DNA from: Brachynemurus nebulosus
Lineage: Eukaryota; Arthropoda; Insecta; Neuroptera; Myrmeleontidae
Direction of reading: 5' to 3'
Length of the DNA stretch: 64,000 bases
NCBI GenBank assembly: GCA_035578155.1
Contig: JAPWDM010000014.1
Coordinates: 6,126,001-6,190,000, forward strand
The position numbers and the translations under genes were made by a program. The notes under the pieces were generated by a model that ran no database searches, was not told where the DNA came from, and saw nothing but the letters and a program-made list of their open reading frames with translations. Of the stretch, positions 10,981 through 22,012 are shown piece after piece. The number at the start of each line of letters is the position of its first letter. The first letter of the stretch is position 1.

Positions 10981-12493
10981 AAGGAGCCCCACACCAGCAA
11001 CTTTTAAGTTGAACGATAGTTTAGTTGAAGTTATTTAAAGCCAACGATATTACAGATCAATTAAATTTTGTCGATGTGCGCAACTTGCACAATTAAAAGT
11101 GAGTTATGTGCCAGTGTTCCTAACAACAGTTTGTATTGTGACTGTCTCATGTTTTGTGGAACGTCTTGTATATATTATACACATTATAGTTAGTTTTAGT
11201 TACGGACGGAAAACATATGGGTACACTACCCACCACCACCACCACTACCGATATTGAAGTCAAATTTAATTATGATTTGACATTTTCCGGGTGTAGTTTA
11301 TTAGAGGGTCGTTTCCCGTGTTGTATTGGTCGATTGATTTTCAATTAAATACTTTTAATATAAAATATTATACATTTTTTATATAGGATGGTCCAGGTTA
11401 TTAAAAAACGGGCCGTTTGTATTTTTTAAAAGTTGACAAATAAGTATAATAAATTTAAAATCTTAAAAACATCATGATGGAAGCGTTGGGAAGAGTCTTT
11501 ATATTTTTAGATTTAATTTTTGTCTTGTATTGCTTTCGACTAAAGTTTTAAAGTAGACCGAAACATTGTGCTCACTTTTAAAATATGAAGACTTTTTTCC
11601 CTCCAAAATGAAAATTTCCACGCACATTTTACGTTTTAGAGCTTCATGAAAAATTTCGATTTCGTGTCTGTCTGTCGATTCGTTTATCTGTTTGTCTAGC
11701 GAGTGGCATAATTTCGGAAATAGTCAATCGTTTTCGATGAAATTTTTCGAAACTTGGTTCTTAGATGAGTTACCCTGAACGATTTGACTGATCGGGGTAA
11801 TATTATTCACTCAATAGTCACTTATTTTTCGATAATTTTTTTTTTCTTAAATATGATTTATACCCTGTTCCCGCCATTTCTCTTTACGACCCTGTACAGT
11901 GCAGTAGGGGAGTAAAATTCTCGGAAAAACCATTCACAATTCTAGCTTCATAGCTTCAATTCTAGAGAATGGCAGTATTTAGATGGAGCGATTCAAAATC
12001 TCCCTCGGAACAAAACTACGGGGCGCAGGGGAGATAGTATATACTTTTACTATATTATTTAGACTATTAGGTATCTTGACGTTATAAATCATCCTATATT
12101 TTGATAGTAACAGGAATTCTATAGTTTTATGTCCTATTTTCATCTCTTTTGTAGTACAATGTTTAAAATTAAAGCAATAAATCAATTTTCTTTGATGATA
12201 ATAATAAGGAAGTAATTCGTTTCAAATCTGAGGTATGATATATACTAACAAAAAAAAAAGTCAAAATTACTTTTAACTATTTCAAGAGCAAGGTAACATC
12301 CTTGGTAAAATCAAAAGTGCACATTCCGCAAATTGTAAATACATAAACACAACTGTTTAAAAGTTGACTATTTAATTACAATTTAGTCAATTTTTGACAC
12401 GGAATGTACACATTAAATAAAATTATACAGTTATCGTAATTCAACATACCTAGTTACAAATAAATATATAGAAATTTAAAATTTCGATTTCAT
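10981..12493. other. Non-coding, mixed repeats, no gene
   Basis: A (CCA)n-like run lies at 11228-11246. A GTCTGTCTGTCGATTCG-type stretch at 11660-11700 is of the kind common in dispersed insect repeats. No reading frame with family resemblance was found. Confidence 0.45.
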
Positions 12494-12898
12494 TTTTAGT
12501 CGAATTTTTCCTTGAAAAAAATTAGACTTATACAGCCTATACGACAAGAACGGCGAGAGGCGAGAGTAGGGGCGCTATCCGTTTTCGGATCCGTAGAACA
12601 CGAATATGTAGAAATGCGGATAAGCATGGGTAGGAATGCCCTCGTACGAATTGTGTTGGCTTTTTCCCTGCTAACTGCTATCGGCGCAAAATTGAAATTT
12701 ACTGAGATTCAGCCCTTAAAAACTTAAAACCTTTTTTTAAAGCCCCGATCAACCGGACACTCATCATCAGTTTTGAAACCACCAAAATGACAAATCGCTT
12801 GTGGACTTTCAATTACATTTCGCTTGTAGACATTCAATACCGAAGATGAAAGGAAAAATTCGACTTCCGTGATGGGGCTCCGCTGTTCACGGCGTTTT
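12494..12898 (+). mobile_element. Helentron-derived (HINE-like) element, short deletion derivative
   Basis: It begins TTTTAGTCGAATTTTTCC and ends with the inverted subterminal repeat GGAAAAATTCGACTT (12852-12866), a stem-loop (CCGTGA 12867-12872 with TCACGG 12887-12892) and CGTTTTTT. It matches both ends of the 1.7-kb copies at 33.0 and 36.9 kb. The join near 12617 removes the TA tract, the tandem units and other interior sequence. Any open frame here is incidental. Confidence 0.8.
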
Positions 12899-14954
12899 TT
12901 TTTAATATTATTTTAAGATATAAACTATTCGAAAAGTCCGTTCTATACGGGTAATTGATCAATCAACAAAAACTAGACCAGGGCCCGCTCCAGGGGGGCA
13001 ACCCGGCCATTTACCCGGGGCGGCAAATTTTAAGGAGGGCATTTTTGTTACCTGACGAGCAAAATTAAAATGGTCGCCGATGGTGTAAAAAAGAAACAGA
13101 AACTTTTCAAAAATTGGTCAAGAATTGCGACCTGTATAGCGTGTTTACGCCTATCTGTGTGTACGTACAAAGCAAAACCATTGAAGATATATAATATAGT
13201 TGGTGGTGCGTCTGTTAGTGATCGTTAACTTCTGAACAATTTTCATGACCGATCGAGGTTATTTTTACACAGTACCTATAAATATTTTTTTTTGTTGAGA
13301 CGATGGCCCATAGCTAAAAAAAATAAAAAGTTTATTTTCACGATATGCTGGTTTAGTGCCATTATCGCGCCATCTATCCGAAAGGACAGAACAATGTCTT
13401 CCGGATTAGCTAGTATGCTAATAAAAAAGTGAAGAATTGTATCAATTGATAGACTAGGTTCTACTCTTTTCAAAAAGCTACATCAAAAGTTGATTTTTTT
13501 TCAGAAATTACTTCGAATACATTAATTTTTATAGTCAAAAACCTAAACTTCCCGCAATTTGTTGACAGTAGAGCAAACACTTGCGATCGTGAGGTGTGCA
13601 ATACAATTTTTTTTTAAAAATTTTTATGTAAATTTCACAAAAATTTTTAACTTTGTTTCTGAACATGGAATGGAATTTTGATGGCCAATCACACATACTG
13701 ATCGTGTTATGGTCGTGACATAAATTCACGATTAGATACTTTTTGATTTACCACAAGCCAGGGACGTATTAATGTATTTTTTTTAACCACTTGATTGTAA
13801 ATTGGCGTTTACATAGTAGGTAAATTGATACGTAAGTTATATCTATTTACCATTCTGTTTCTTGGTTAGGTACTGTAGTTAGACACAATAAATAACGCTG
13901 ATCAAAGTAATTGCTTACCGTCAATTAGTAAATAGATTTCTTTATGGAAATAGTTACTTATAGACGCCTGCTATTCATTTTCATTAAGGTACCATCACAG
14001 TGTGACCGGCCGAAAAATAGTCAATTTTCGTAATTTTTTTTCGGATGGATAGGATGGGGGAATAGGGATGAATTTTTTTTTGCGATTCATTCCACTATTT
14101 AACAATACAAAAATATTTTTTTCTACTCCTACTATTAAAAGTAACATTTTGTGCACGGCTAACTATATGTAAAAATTAACAATTGCCCACACTGTGTGGA
14201 AATACAGTGGGAAATTATTTCGCACGCCTTAATATAATAAAAAAGTAGGCTGTTCCGTTAGTTTAACATATAATATATAGAAATAATACTAAAAATATAC
14301 ATATATGTATGTTGATTATTTATTACTGTTTCCATACTTTCAAAGTATGTTTTGGCAACATCTTATCATTGACATTATAAATTTAAAAATTTTTTACTAC
14401 TTATTTAAATTTTATTTTAATTATTTATGTTAAATTTTACGAAAAAAATGTGCTCGTAGAAAAAGTATAGTGTAAAATACGTGAGAAATAAGCCTCTTTT
14501 TCCACTTATTGTACAATATACTATTTTATTCATTTTTATTTATTTTTTATAATTATTATAATTTTCTGAAAAAAGTGTCTTTAAAAAAGGGTGAAAATCG
14601 GTACACACGATTGCGGCCGCAGTTTTCATCCGAAAAAAAATCAAATAGATTATCAATCTGTAGGTAAGCCGTTATGTACCTATGGATACTATGTATGATT
14701 AACGTATATTTTTTTTTAAGAGAGTTTGTACTTTACATATAAAAGTTTTCCTAATTTTTCTAAAATTTATTAAAGATATGGATGTTATGATTAACTTATT
14801 CAATGATAATGATAATATGAAAGGTGATTACAGCTGTTTGACTTATAGAGATGACATAATACTGAAGTTTTAATATATTGAATCGAAAACTAAAGAATGC
14901 GTTTCGAATGACTTAATAAAAGATTAACAATTTATTTTGTGGAAAATATTTTAA
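12899..14954. other. Non-coding; solo hAT-like end, no gene
   Basis: CAGGGCCCGCTCCAGGGGGG at 12980 resembles the GC-rich hAT termini found at 18433 and 30787, but no partner end was found. The rest is AT-rich, with a GTGTGACCGGCC motif near 14000 and GCGGCCGC near 14614. Confidence 0.45.
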
Positions 14955-15151
14955 TTTTATTATTTTTTGAGATCTTATTCCAAAAATTACTAACAAATTT
15001 TAGAAAATTTACAAATGTGCCTAATCAGGAAATAACTACATATCTATTATTTATCTATTATTTTATTATTTTTTGAGATCTTATTCCAAACATTACTAAC
15101 AAATTTTAGAAAATTTACAAATGTGCCTAATCAGGAAATAACTACATATCT
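14955..15151. repeat. 106-bp tandem duplication
   Basis: TTTTATTATTTTTTGAGATC through ACTACATATCTA is present twice (from 14955 and from 15061), differing by about one substitution. It is a recent local duplication. Confidence 0.93.
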
Positions 15152-16043
15152 ACGGGAATATTTGTGACCAAGAAATTTCACATTCTGTAAAGTCACACAT
15201 GTCCACCGACTCATAATAGTTCATAAATTAATTATTTGAAAGACATGTCTTATGATACAATTGATGTATTTATCTATTTTTAAATTTTTATAATGAAAAT
15301 ATGCTTTGATAAAAAAATTAATAAATATTTATATTAAAAAATTTTTCCAAATCCAATTTTTGTAAATAATTTGTTCACTTTTGTAGTATTGTGATGTAAA
15401 AAAAAATGTTTTTTGCAAATAAACTCTAAAATTCTCCGTAAAAAGTCCATTCGTCAAAATGACGCCGATGTATGATTAACGTTTCTCGTAAACCAACGTA
15501 TGATAGGGTTAAAACCATGTTTGTAAATACAGAGGTGAGTTGATTAACTGTCATTAAAATTTAAAAAAGGTCTATTGTAAATAATGTACACAAATAAAAA
15601 ATTGAACGTCTCTTTAGAATTATAAAAAAAAAAAAATATGTATAAAAATTAATTGCGAGAACCGCCCCTGGCGTGCTTCACTTTAATAACTGTTTAAAAA
15701 ACAAAAGCTAAGTACATACGAAAAAAAAAAATTGTAAATATTGAAGTCGTTATGTATATTTTCTAATCAACACAGTTGTACTGTACGTATCCTGGCACGT
15801 TCGTGAATAATCACTCTCAAAGGATTACTTTTAAAATTGTGTCACCTAGAAAGAAGAAGTATGCTCGAATTTTTTTTTTTAAAAAGTGGACACAATCCCT
15901 CGGGATGGAAACATGTTGAAATATCTTACATCTCCCTACTGTGTAATAAAGTATGGTTAGTGTACGTTATCAAACACTATACGCCGTTAAAGCCAATTAT
16001 TTCATTTCAAAAATTAAAAGTAATAAAATAAACACACTTGATG
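15152..16043. other. Non-coding, nothing recognised
   Basis: AT-rich spacer between the tandem duplication and the hAT-type element. Confidence 0.4.
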
Positions 16044-16051
16044 ATTTATTG

Positions 16052-16961
16052 TAGGGATGTTATGGATATGAAATTTCGGATACGGGTACAGATACGGATA
16101 TTTAAAAGCATTTTTTTCGGTTTTGGTTACGGATGTGTAATATTATCGGATAATGTTTCGGATACGGTTACGGTTACGGATAATTGCTTATAGTGAAAAT
16201 TTTTTTTAGTAGAAAAGGGGAAATTTTACTACAAAAAGTGAACGTTAAATACAAATCAACGGATTTCTATTAAAAGAAATACATGCAGTAAAAACTCAGT
16301 TTTTCAACGGCAGTTGTCTTTTATTATCCGAAACTTTTATTTGCGGATACGGTTTCGGTTTCGGATACAGTAGAGCACCAGTTTTGTCAAGAAAAAGTAG
16401 TCTCCAAAAGTGGTGCTTGACAAAAGTGATGCTTTTTGACCAGGGGCGATTCACAAATATCGTAAGATTATGTTTTGAATTAAAATTGTGTTTTTTTAAA
16501 TTTTAATAAAAGAAAAAAAGAAGTGAAGAATTAAAAATTATTTATCTCAGAAAATATTTTTTCATTTGTGGTTTTATTAATTTGCTTAGAAATAATTTTG
16601 TTTACATTTTACGTATGATAAAAACCGCCACAAAAAAGAATACATATAGGTGAGCATTCTATGCACAATAATTAAAATCTACATTCCCACGCTTTGAGGT
16701 CTGTTGTTGTTTGTCACTACTATTAGCGGTATATTTATTTGTTTCTTTTGATAAAATCATGCGTCATGGTCTATTGCACGTGGATTTAATATTTGTGTAC
16801 TTGACATTTTTGATGCAACTTTCCAAAAGTGATGTTGACTAATTTGATGCTCTCAAAAAATTTTCAAAACTGATTTTTCTATTATCGGTGCTATACTGTA
16901 TTTAATAAATTCGGATATCCGATAGTTTCGGTTACGGTTACGGATATCCTTAACAACCCTG
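16052..16961. mobile_element. hAT-type non-autonomous element with GGATA(C/T)GG motifs
   Basis: The ends TAGGGATGTTATGGATAT and GGATATCCTTAACAACCCTG are inverted repeats flanked by a perfect 8-bp duplication ATTTATTG (16044-16051 and 16962-16969). Subterminal GGATACGG/GGTTACGG repeats are abundant. A second element sits inside at 16368-16898. Confidence 0.9.
16368..16898. mobile_element. Nested pogo/Tigger-like MITE
   Basis: The ends CAGTAGAGCACC and GGTGCTATACTG are flanked by TA on each side, inside the hAT-type element. CAGTAGA-type termini with TA targets are typical of pogo/Tigger elements. No transposase frame remains. Confidence 0.75.
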
Positions 16962-16969
16962 ATTTATTG

Positions 16970-17740
16970 TTAAATAAATTTTATTTACGACAACTATGAA
17001 ATTGTTTATTTACTGTAATAATTACTATTTAGGAAAATCATGTTTTATATACAGTTATGAAATGTTGTACTTTACACACGATTGTGTGTATAGAACTACA
17101 GCTTACTACACTTTTATTAATCTTTGTATTGTATATTGTATTAAAATATCTTCAAAATTTTCACCTAACAACTGAAGATTGGTATATTTGGTTTTTAATA
17201 CATTTCAAGGTCCACATAATTTTAATGTATTATATTCGTAGTCGTAGATAAAGTATAGTATGTAACTCGTGCAGTTACGCACTCGCCGCTGGGTGGCACT
17301 TGCGTAGTTACAACTTCAATTACATAATATACTATTACAATTTTTATATTCCACTACAAATATTGTAAGGCAATTAAGTTTAAACCTCTGATTTGTGGAC
17401 AACTTTTGCGTTACACTAGAGTTTTTTCAACTCCCAGTGGTTAAGCGAGCGGTTTATTCAAGTCAGGTTAATCGAATGAAAATCTCGAAATGGTGCTAGG
17501 ATTCGAACTTTCGAACTTTCGACTTTTTGTAGTTTAGCTTGTATGTATGTTATTTATTACACTACTTATGTGATTGGCTTATTTAATTTTTTGCTTCTAT
17601 GATAGAAAACGGGAATAATTTTGGGGGATCTTACAAGGGGAGTGAGTATTAGATTTGGAAATCATGATTGTCATTCCTTTTTAAATGTTTCCGAATTAGT
17701 TTTTCTATTACGAAATTAGTAAGAAGTCAAAGAAATTTTT
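16970..17740. other. Non-coding, nothing recognised
   Basis: Short open frames only. A GTAACTCGTGCAGTTACGCA palindrome lies at 17262. Confidence 0.4.
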
Positions 17741-18210
17741 GTGCAATAAGTGCGGGAAATTGTCGATTGCCCACGAAAGCGAAGTTGAGCGTACGAACGT
17801 GGTGAGTGCGCTCATTCGCTTGAGTGGGGCAATCGACAATCCCGCACGAGTTGCACATACTATTTTTTATCACGAATTTCACATACTTTTTTCTATTATT
17901 ATCACTATTTTTGACATTTTTATTACTTTTTAAAAAAATATTTTTTTAACTGTTTCTCTTTTTTTTTCTGAATTAATTATCGTTTAAATTACTTTGTTGG
18001 TGGTTTCTATAGAAATAATTATGAAATATTTATTAAATGAAAAATTAAGAGGCGGCTTTGCGTGTTTTGATTAAATTTTGCGTGTTTTATTGTCAATTTG
18101 CGTGTGGAAAGTTACTTTCCACACGCAAAAAACTATGCGGGAAGAGTACAGTGGGCAAACAGCTATTTTGCGTAGTACAGAAATGTGTGCGCCAAGTTAG
18201 TACTTCTCCC
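17741..18210. repeat. Cluster of CG-rich palindromes
   Basis: 17741-17772 (GTGCAATAAGTGCGGGAAAT onward) pairs with 17826-17858 around a CG-rich loop. GTGTGGAAAGTTACTTTCCACAC (a perfect palindrome) lies near 18102-18124. ATGCGGGAAGAGTAC and GTACTTCTCCCGCAT flank 18135-18216. These may be one palindrome-rich element; no outer ends were identified. Confidence 0.55.
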
Positions 18211-18432
18211 GCATGAGTAATAAAAAAATATTTAATCAATTATTGTCATCCGAGAGATTCGCAGTTTTCGAATAAATTTGTGTTTATGCATAATGAAAAT
18301 TTGTTACCTAGCAATTTAACGAAAAAACTGCCGACTAGCAAAAATATAACAGCGCAGCTGGCGACTCCCCTCATGTTTTACGGTCCTATGTATTTTATTT
18401 TGTGATGCCCATAAGCTTACAATTGTGCTATG

Positions 18433-18627
18433 CAGGGCTGGATCTAGAGGAGGCCAGCTGGGACACGTGCCCCTTGCAGGTTTTAGGGGCGCCAGAATGT
18501 TAAATTAGATTTCTTTTTTTTTAAAAGTTAAAATATTGGTCCGTCAGAATTGTCGTTGAATTTGTCGTTTTTCTCGGGGAAAGCGCCAACAGCAAAATCT
18601 CCCCCCCCCCTCATAATAACGGCCCTG
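18433..18627. mobile_element. hAT-type MITE (CAGGGCTGGA)
   Basis: The ends CAGGGCTGGATCTA and TAATAACGGCCCTG are inverted repeats flanked by a perfect 8-bp duplication GTGCTATG (18425-18432 and 18628-18635). The interior is GC-richer than its surroundings, with a C10 run. Confidence 0.92.
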
Positions 18628-18635
18628 GTGCTATG

Positions 18636-19174
18636 TCTACTTTCAATAAAGTTTTATTGCAGAACATTTTTGAGTTAAGCTATCGATATTTATAAATTTT
18701 TAACTTTTTAATATTTAAATTAAAAAAAAATCAATGAACTTTTGAGTAATGCAAAAATTAATGAAGTACTAATGGATTTTTGTGGAAAATTGTCGATATA
18801 GAAAATTAGCGTTGAAGGGTTAGTGTACGGTAAAGGAACATGTTGGTTCATATTTTTTTCGCTGTATACATGACAAAGTGTCTGGTAGCATTCACCACCA
18901 CTACATGTTCTCGCTTTAAGAGTTAATACGGAAAGGTCGAATGTCAAAACTTGTCTACCTTTTTTCCAATTTCTTTTTTTCTTGTGACACCGTGTAATAT
19001 TATAATAATACACATATCAACCTACTTAAACAATGCTGAAATGTATATCACAAAAACTGAAGTGTTTTTAGTATAGTTTTTTTGTCGTTCACCATTTAAC
19101 TACTTTCATTATTAATAATAGATCTTGTCGTTTATTCTTTCGTGTTATTTTTTATTATTTTCTTTTTTTTGCAG
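18636..19174. other. Region immediately upstream of the first Pgant5 exon
   Basis: AT-rich and non-coding. It ends in a pyrimidine tract followed by GCAG at 19171-19174, a good splice acceptor. The exon could therefore be preceded by an upstream untranslated exon, and this stretch would then be intron. Alternatively transcription starts just downstream; TCAGTC at about 19230 would suit an insect initiator. No TATA box at a convincing distance was seen. Confidence 0.45.
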
Positions 19175-19519
19175 TATCATCACTAAAAATATTGTCACCA
19201 TCGCATCGTCGTTCAACAACTGCTACTAGTCAGTCGGTTGGTTCGTCACACCGTGACTGAGAAACTTGCACACAGAAGACACCTATAGAGCGCACCACTT
19301 GCACATTCACCGATGTCGCCATTGTTCGATCGGAACGAAGACAGATGAATTGTCGAGCACTTGAATGAAAAAAAGAAAGAAAATCGATTCAGTTTTTTTT
19401 GTTTTTTTATTTTTTTTTATAAATTATGTTTCACGGTTTTTTTTTTAGTTAATTTAATTTATTAATTTATTATTTTTTTGAAATTTGAGTTTGTTTTTGG
19501 TTTTGGTTCGGTTTCAAAA
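19175..19519 (+). promoter_or_regulatory. Pgant5 5' leader with three short uORFs
   Basis: The leader becomes relatively GC-rich from 19200. It contains three small upstream frames before the main ATG: 19313-19348 (11 codons plus stop), 19345-19368 (7 codons plus stop, overlapping the first by four bases) and one from 19365 (27 codons, stop near 19448). In the main frame a stop lies at 19463-19465, which rules out a start upstream of it. The uORFs could lower translation if the leader is transcribed as drawn. Confidence 0.6.
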
Positions 19520-20031
19520 ATGTTGTTCCGTAGTAAAATGCGCCAGCACACGTGCCGTATAATCCTATTAACATCAATCGTGTGGCTTTTAGTTGATCTC
19601 GTTTTAATCACATTCTATGCGGATTGTTTAGGTAATTGTAAAAATAATGATCGCCTGATACGCCACGAGCGTGTACCTGGTGGCTCATTAAAAGTGTATC
19701 GGGGCGCCGCCAGTGACGATTATGAGAATAATGTTGAGGAGAATCAACAGAGTGTGGACGATAACGGGGGTGATGGGGGTGGTGCGGGTGATACGGGTGT
19801 GGACGGTATCGCGAAATCGTATACGTATAAACCGTCAGAGTTGAGACGATGGAAACCGGTGCCGCCGGTGCCAAGGAATCCGGGGATGCCGGGTGAAGGT
19901 GGCGAGGCGGTTAGTATACCGCCGGAACAGGAGGAGTTGATGAAGGAGAAGTTTAAATTGAATCAATTCAATTTATTGGCGAGTGATATGATCGCGTTGA
20001 ATCGGTCGTTGGCTGATGTGCGATTACCAGG
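19520..20031 (+). CDS. Pgant5: Polypeptide GalNAc-transferase (GALNT1/13, Pgant5-like), exon 1: tail, anchor and stem
   Basis: This exon encodes residues 1-170 of a type II Golgi glycosyltransferase that starts mucin-type O-glycosylation by moving GalNAc from UDP-GalNAc to Ser/Thr. The start is the ATG at 19520 in an AAAA context; a second ATG at 19538 is also usable. Residues 14-34 ([20 protein letters not shown]) are the signal anchor after a short basic tail, followed by a Cys pair (DCLGNC). The stem is long and Gly/Asp-rich (around 80-95), then Pro-rich with [28 protein letters not shown], just before the domain, is nearly identical to human GALNT1 and fly Pgant5. The exon ends in phase 2 at GG|GTGAGT. 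It is much GC-richer than its surroundings. Confidence 0.95.
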
Positions 20032-20410
20032 GTGAGTTTTTTTTTTTCAAAAATTTATTTTGAAGTAATTGTAATAAGAAATAGTAAATAATTAACACTG
20101 ATTACATTTAAAATATTTTGGCTCAATGTTCTAAACATGACGTAGATTAATTAATAAGAATATTATAATTTCAAAATTGAAATTTTTAGTGAGGCATTTC
20201 ATTGATAAAAGATCAAAGTACATATGTGGAAAAAATGTTATTTCGATAATTTTTCATCACGGACTATAGAATAGAATGGACTAGCTGTATATAGGTATGT
20301 CGGTGAAGCTTTGAGTATGTCGTACCTGTCATTCATGTAACCACGGTAATACTATAGTGTAAACATTCAATATTACAAATTATTTTTTTAAAAATAAAAA
20401 CAATAAGAAT

Positions 20411-20490
20411 ATGGTTTATTGCGCTGTAAGGGTATGTACTAGTGAAAGTGGAAAAGATCCAAAACAAAAATCTGGAATTTCATTTCACAA
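20411..20490 (+). pseudogene. N-terminal THAP-domain exon of a P-type transposase
   Basis: The frame reads M-V-Y-C-A-V-x-x-C, and after about 15 residues SGISFHK, then a perfect donor AA|GTAAGT at 20491. C-x4-C followed by the (I/S)FH motif is the opening of the C2CH THAP zinc finger, including three of its four ligands. No continuing exon with the last His was found in the 858-bp element, so it is a relic of the first exon. Confidence 0.7.
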
Positions 20491-20572
20491 GTAAGTGTCA
20501 AGTCAAATTTAATTTTAAAATATATCGTTCACATCGACTCCATGTTGATTAATATATGACATTAATGTACCA

Positions 20573-20632
20573 GTGGCGTAGTTATTTTTTGTATATATAA
20601 TAAATTACATTATTAAAGTACATATCGGGACA

Positions 20633-20688
<56 letters not shown>

Positions 20689-20697
20689 ATATATATG

Positions 20698-20743
<46 letters not shown>

Positions 20744-21018
20744 TATAAATATTAATATTCCCAATTGATTTTAATTTTCTCTATATTACGTAAAAAAATA
20801 AGAACGTAACAACGTAAATAAAAATATAAATTTATTTTCAAATTTATATTATATATGTATTAAACATATAGGTACAGTATACATAATTATGATATATAGT
20901 ATCAAACTATGTATTTATTATTGTTACATACATATTTACATATAGTGAGTAATTTATGTAACTTATTTTTATGCCTAGTACATAGTATAAATAAAATTTA
21001 AAGAAAAATCTACACCAC
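20573..21018. mobile_element. Possible nested MITE with CAGTGG(C/T)GTAG ends
   Basis: CAGTGGCGTAG (20573) and CTACACCACTG (ending 21018) are inverted repeats inside the P-like element, and such ends are common in hAT MITEs. The flanks do not match, so either the target duplication has decayed or these are internal repeats of the outer element. Confidence 0.4.
20633..20740. repeat. (TA)n microsatellite with TG/GTA interruptions
   Basis: About 108 bp of nearly pure TA, broken around 20685-20702 by GTGTATATATATGTATGT. Confidence 0.97.
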
Positions 21019-21353
21019 TGAACTTTTAGTGAACCCCTCTGCACACTTCCAAAGCTTCAGTGTTGGTAACCCAAAACTTAGGTAATCGCAAGTCCATTTT
21101 ATTCTATAGTCCGTGTTTTTCATATTTTTTAGTACGAGTAGTTATAGTGATTTTAAATCAAGGAAAATCGTGATTTTTTCAAATTTAAAAACATGTTACT
21201 ATAAGAAATGGGAGCGCTGGATACATTCAAAACTATCTTTTCTATTATTGTACATATAATAAATATGCGATAAAATTTCTGAATAGATTTCAAAGCATTT
21301 TATTATTAAGGTGGTTAAGAACATAAATATTTATAACGGGTTTTTTGGTGATG

Positions 21354-21629
21354 TCATACATTAAGGAAAAGTACTAAATTAGCCTTTTCTGTGGCCTCTT
21401 TCGAATTGAAGCACTTTGGTGTTATCAAAAACAAAACGGTGATCGTTCTCGTTTGAATGTTGTGCTTAACTAGTCGGAAGTCACCTCTTCCCAGATCCCA
21501 TCGACGTTGTTTTAACCGATGTTCAAGCATTTTTGAGGTCTGTCCGACGTAAAAAGCTTCGCATGAACCACATGAAACCGAGTAAATCAAAGTATTCTTC
21601 TTTCCAACTGGTATGAGGAAGATCTTCAA
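21354..21629 (-). pseudogene. Penelope-like retroelement fragment (GIY-YIG endonuclease)
   Basis: The minus-strand frame contains LIYSVSCGSCEAFYVGQTSK followed by MLEHRLKQ. This matches the GIY-YIG nuclease layout of Penelope-like elements: Y-x-I/V-x-C-x-x-C, then F/VYVGQT and an R-L-K helix. Further on, KHN and SKEATEKANL sit where the family has its later His/Glu region. The reverse transcriptase is absent and about 90 codons remain, so it is a truncated relic. A stray GIY-YIG from another retroelement is the alternative. Confidence 0.7.
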
Positions 21630-22012
21630 ATTCTGAAACGTACATCGCGTTAAATATAAATCATTTTTAGATTAAAACTGGTGATTATTTTCCAAAATAT
21701 CCTTTTCCTGCTATTTTAACAGCTATTATCTGCCTTTTTTATTAAGACGTTACATAATTTTGGAATGCCAGAAAAGAAGGTTTTAGTGGAGAATTTTTTC
21801 TCTGTAACGAATAATGCAATCAGTGTAAAACTTTTTAGAGTAATCGGAGATACACAAATTTTTTTCCCTATTTAAAAAATAAAAAGACGGTGCGTGCGTA
21901 GGTTCAACGCAGAGGTTTTTTTGGGAAAAGGTTCATGGTGGGCAGCATAACAGTTTTCAAACAACAGCCAGAATATAAAAAAAATTTTCATCATTTATGT
22001 CAGTTATACTAA

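Larger units (their letters stand above)
20258..21115 (+). mobile_element. P-element-like non-autonomous transposon with THAP exon
   Basis: The terminal repeats begin CACGGACTATAGAATA and run 25 bp with one mismatch. They are flanked by a perfect 8-bp duplication TTTTTCAT (20250-20257 and 21116-21123). P and hAT elements both make 8-bp duplications. The THAP-like frame at 20411 favours P, because P transposases begin with a THAP zinc finger. A TA microsatellite and another repeat occupy the right half. Confidence 0.88.

Noticed and set aside
12512..12727. 71-codon frame starting in the short Helentron-like copy
   Set aside because: The same sequence in the long copies is interrupted and non-coding; the frame is accidental.
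19478..19519. Extension of the Pgant5 frame upstream of the ATG to a TTG at 19478
   Set aside because: There is no ATG in this stretch, a stop lies at 19463-19465, and the ATG at 19520 has a good context and gives the expected short cytoplasmic tail.
20411..20490. THAP-like exon as an alternative exon of Pgant5 or a host THAP gene
   Set aside because: It lies wholly inside an element with a perfect 8-bp duplication and does not join the transferase frame meaningfully.
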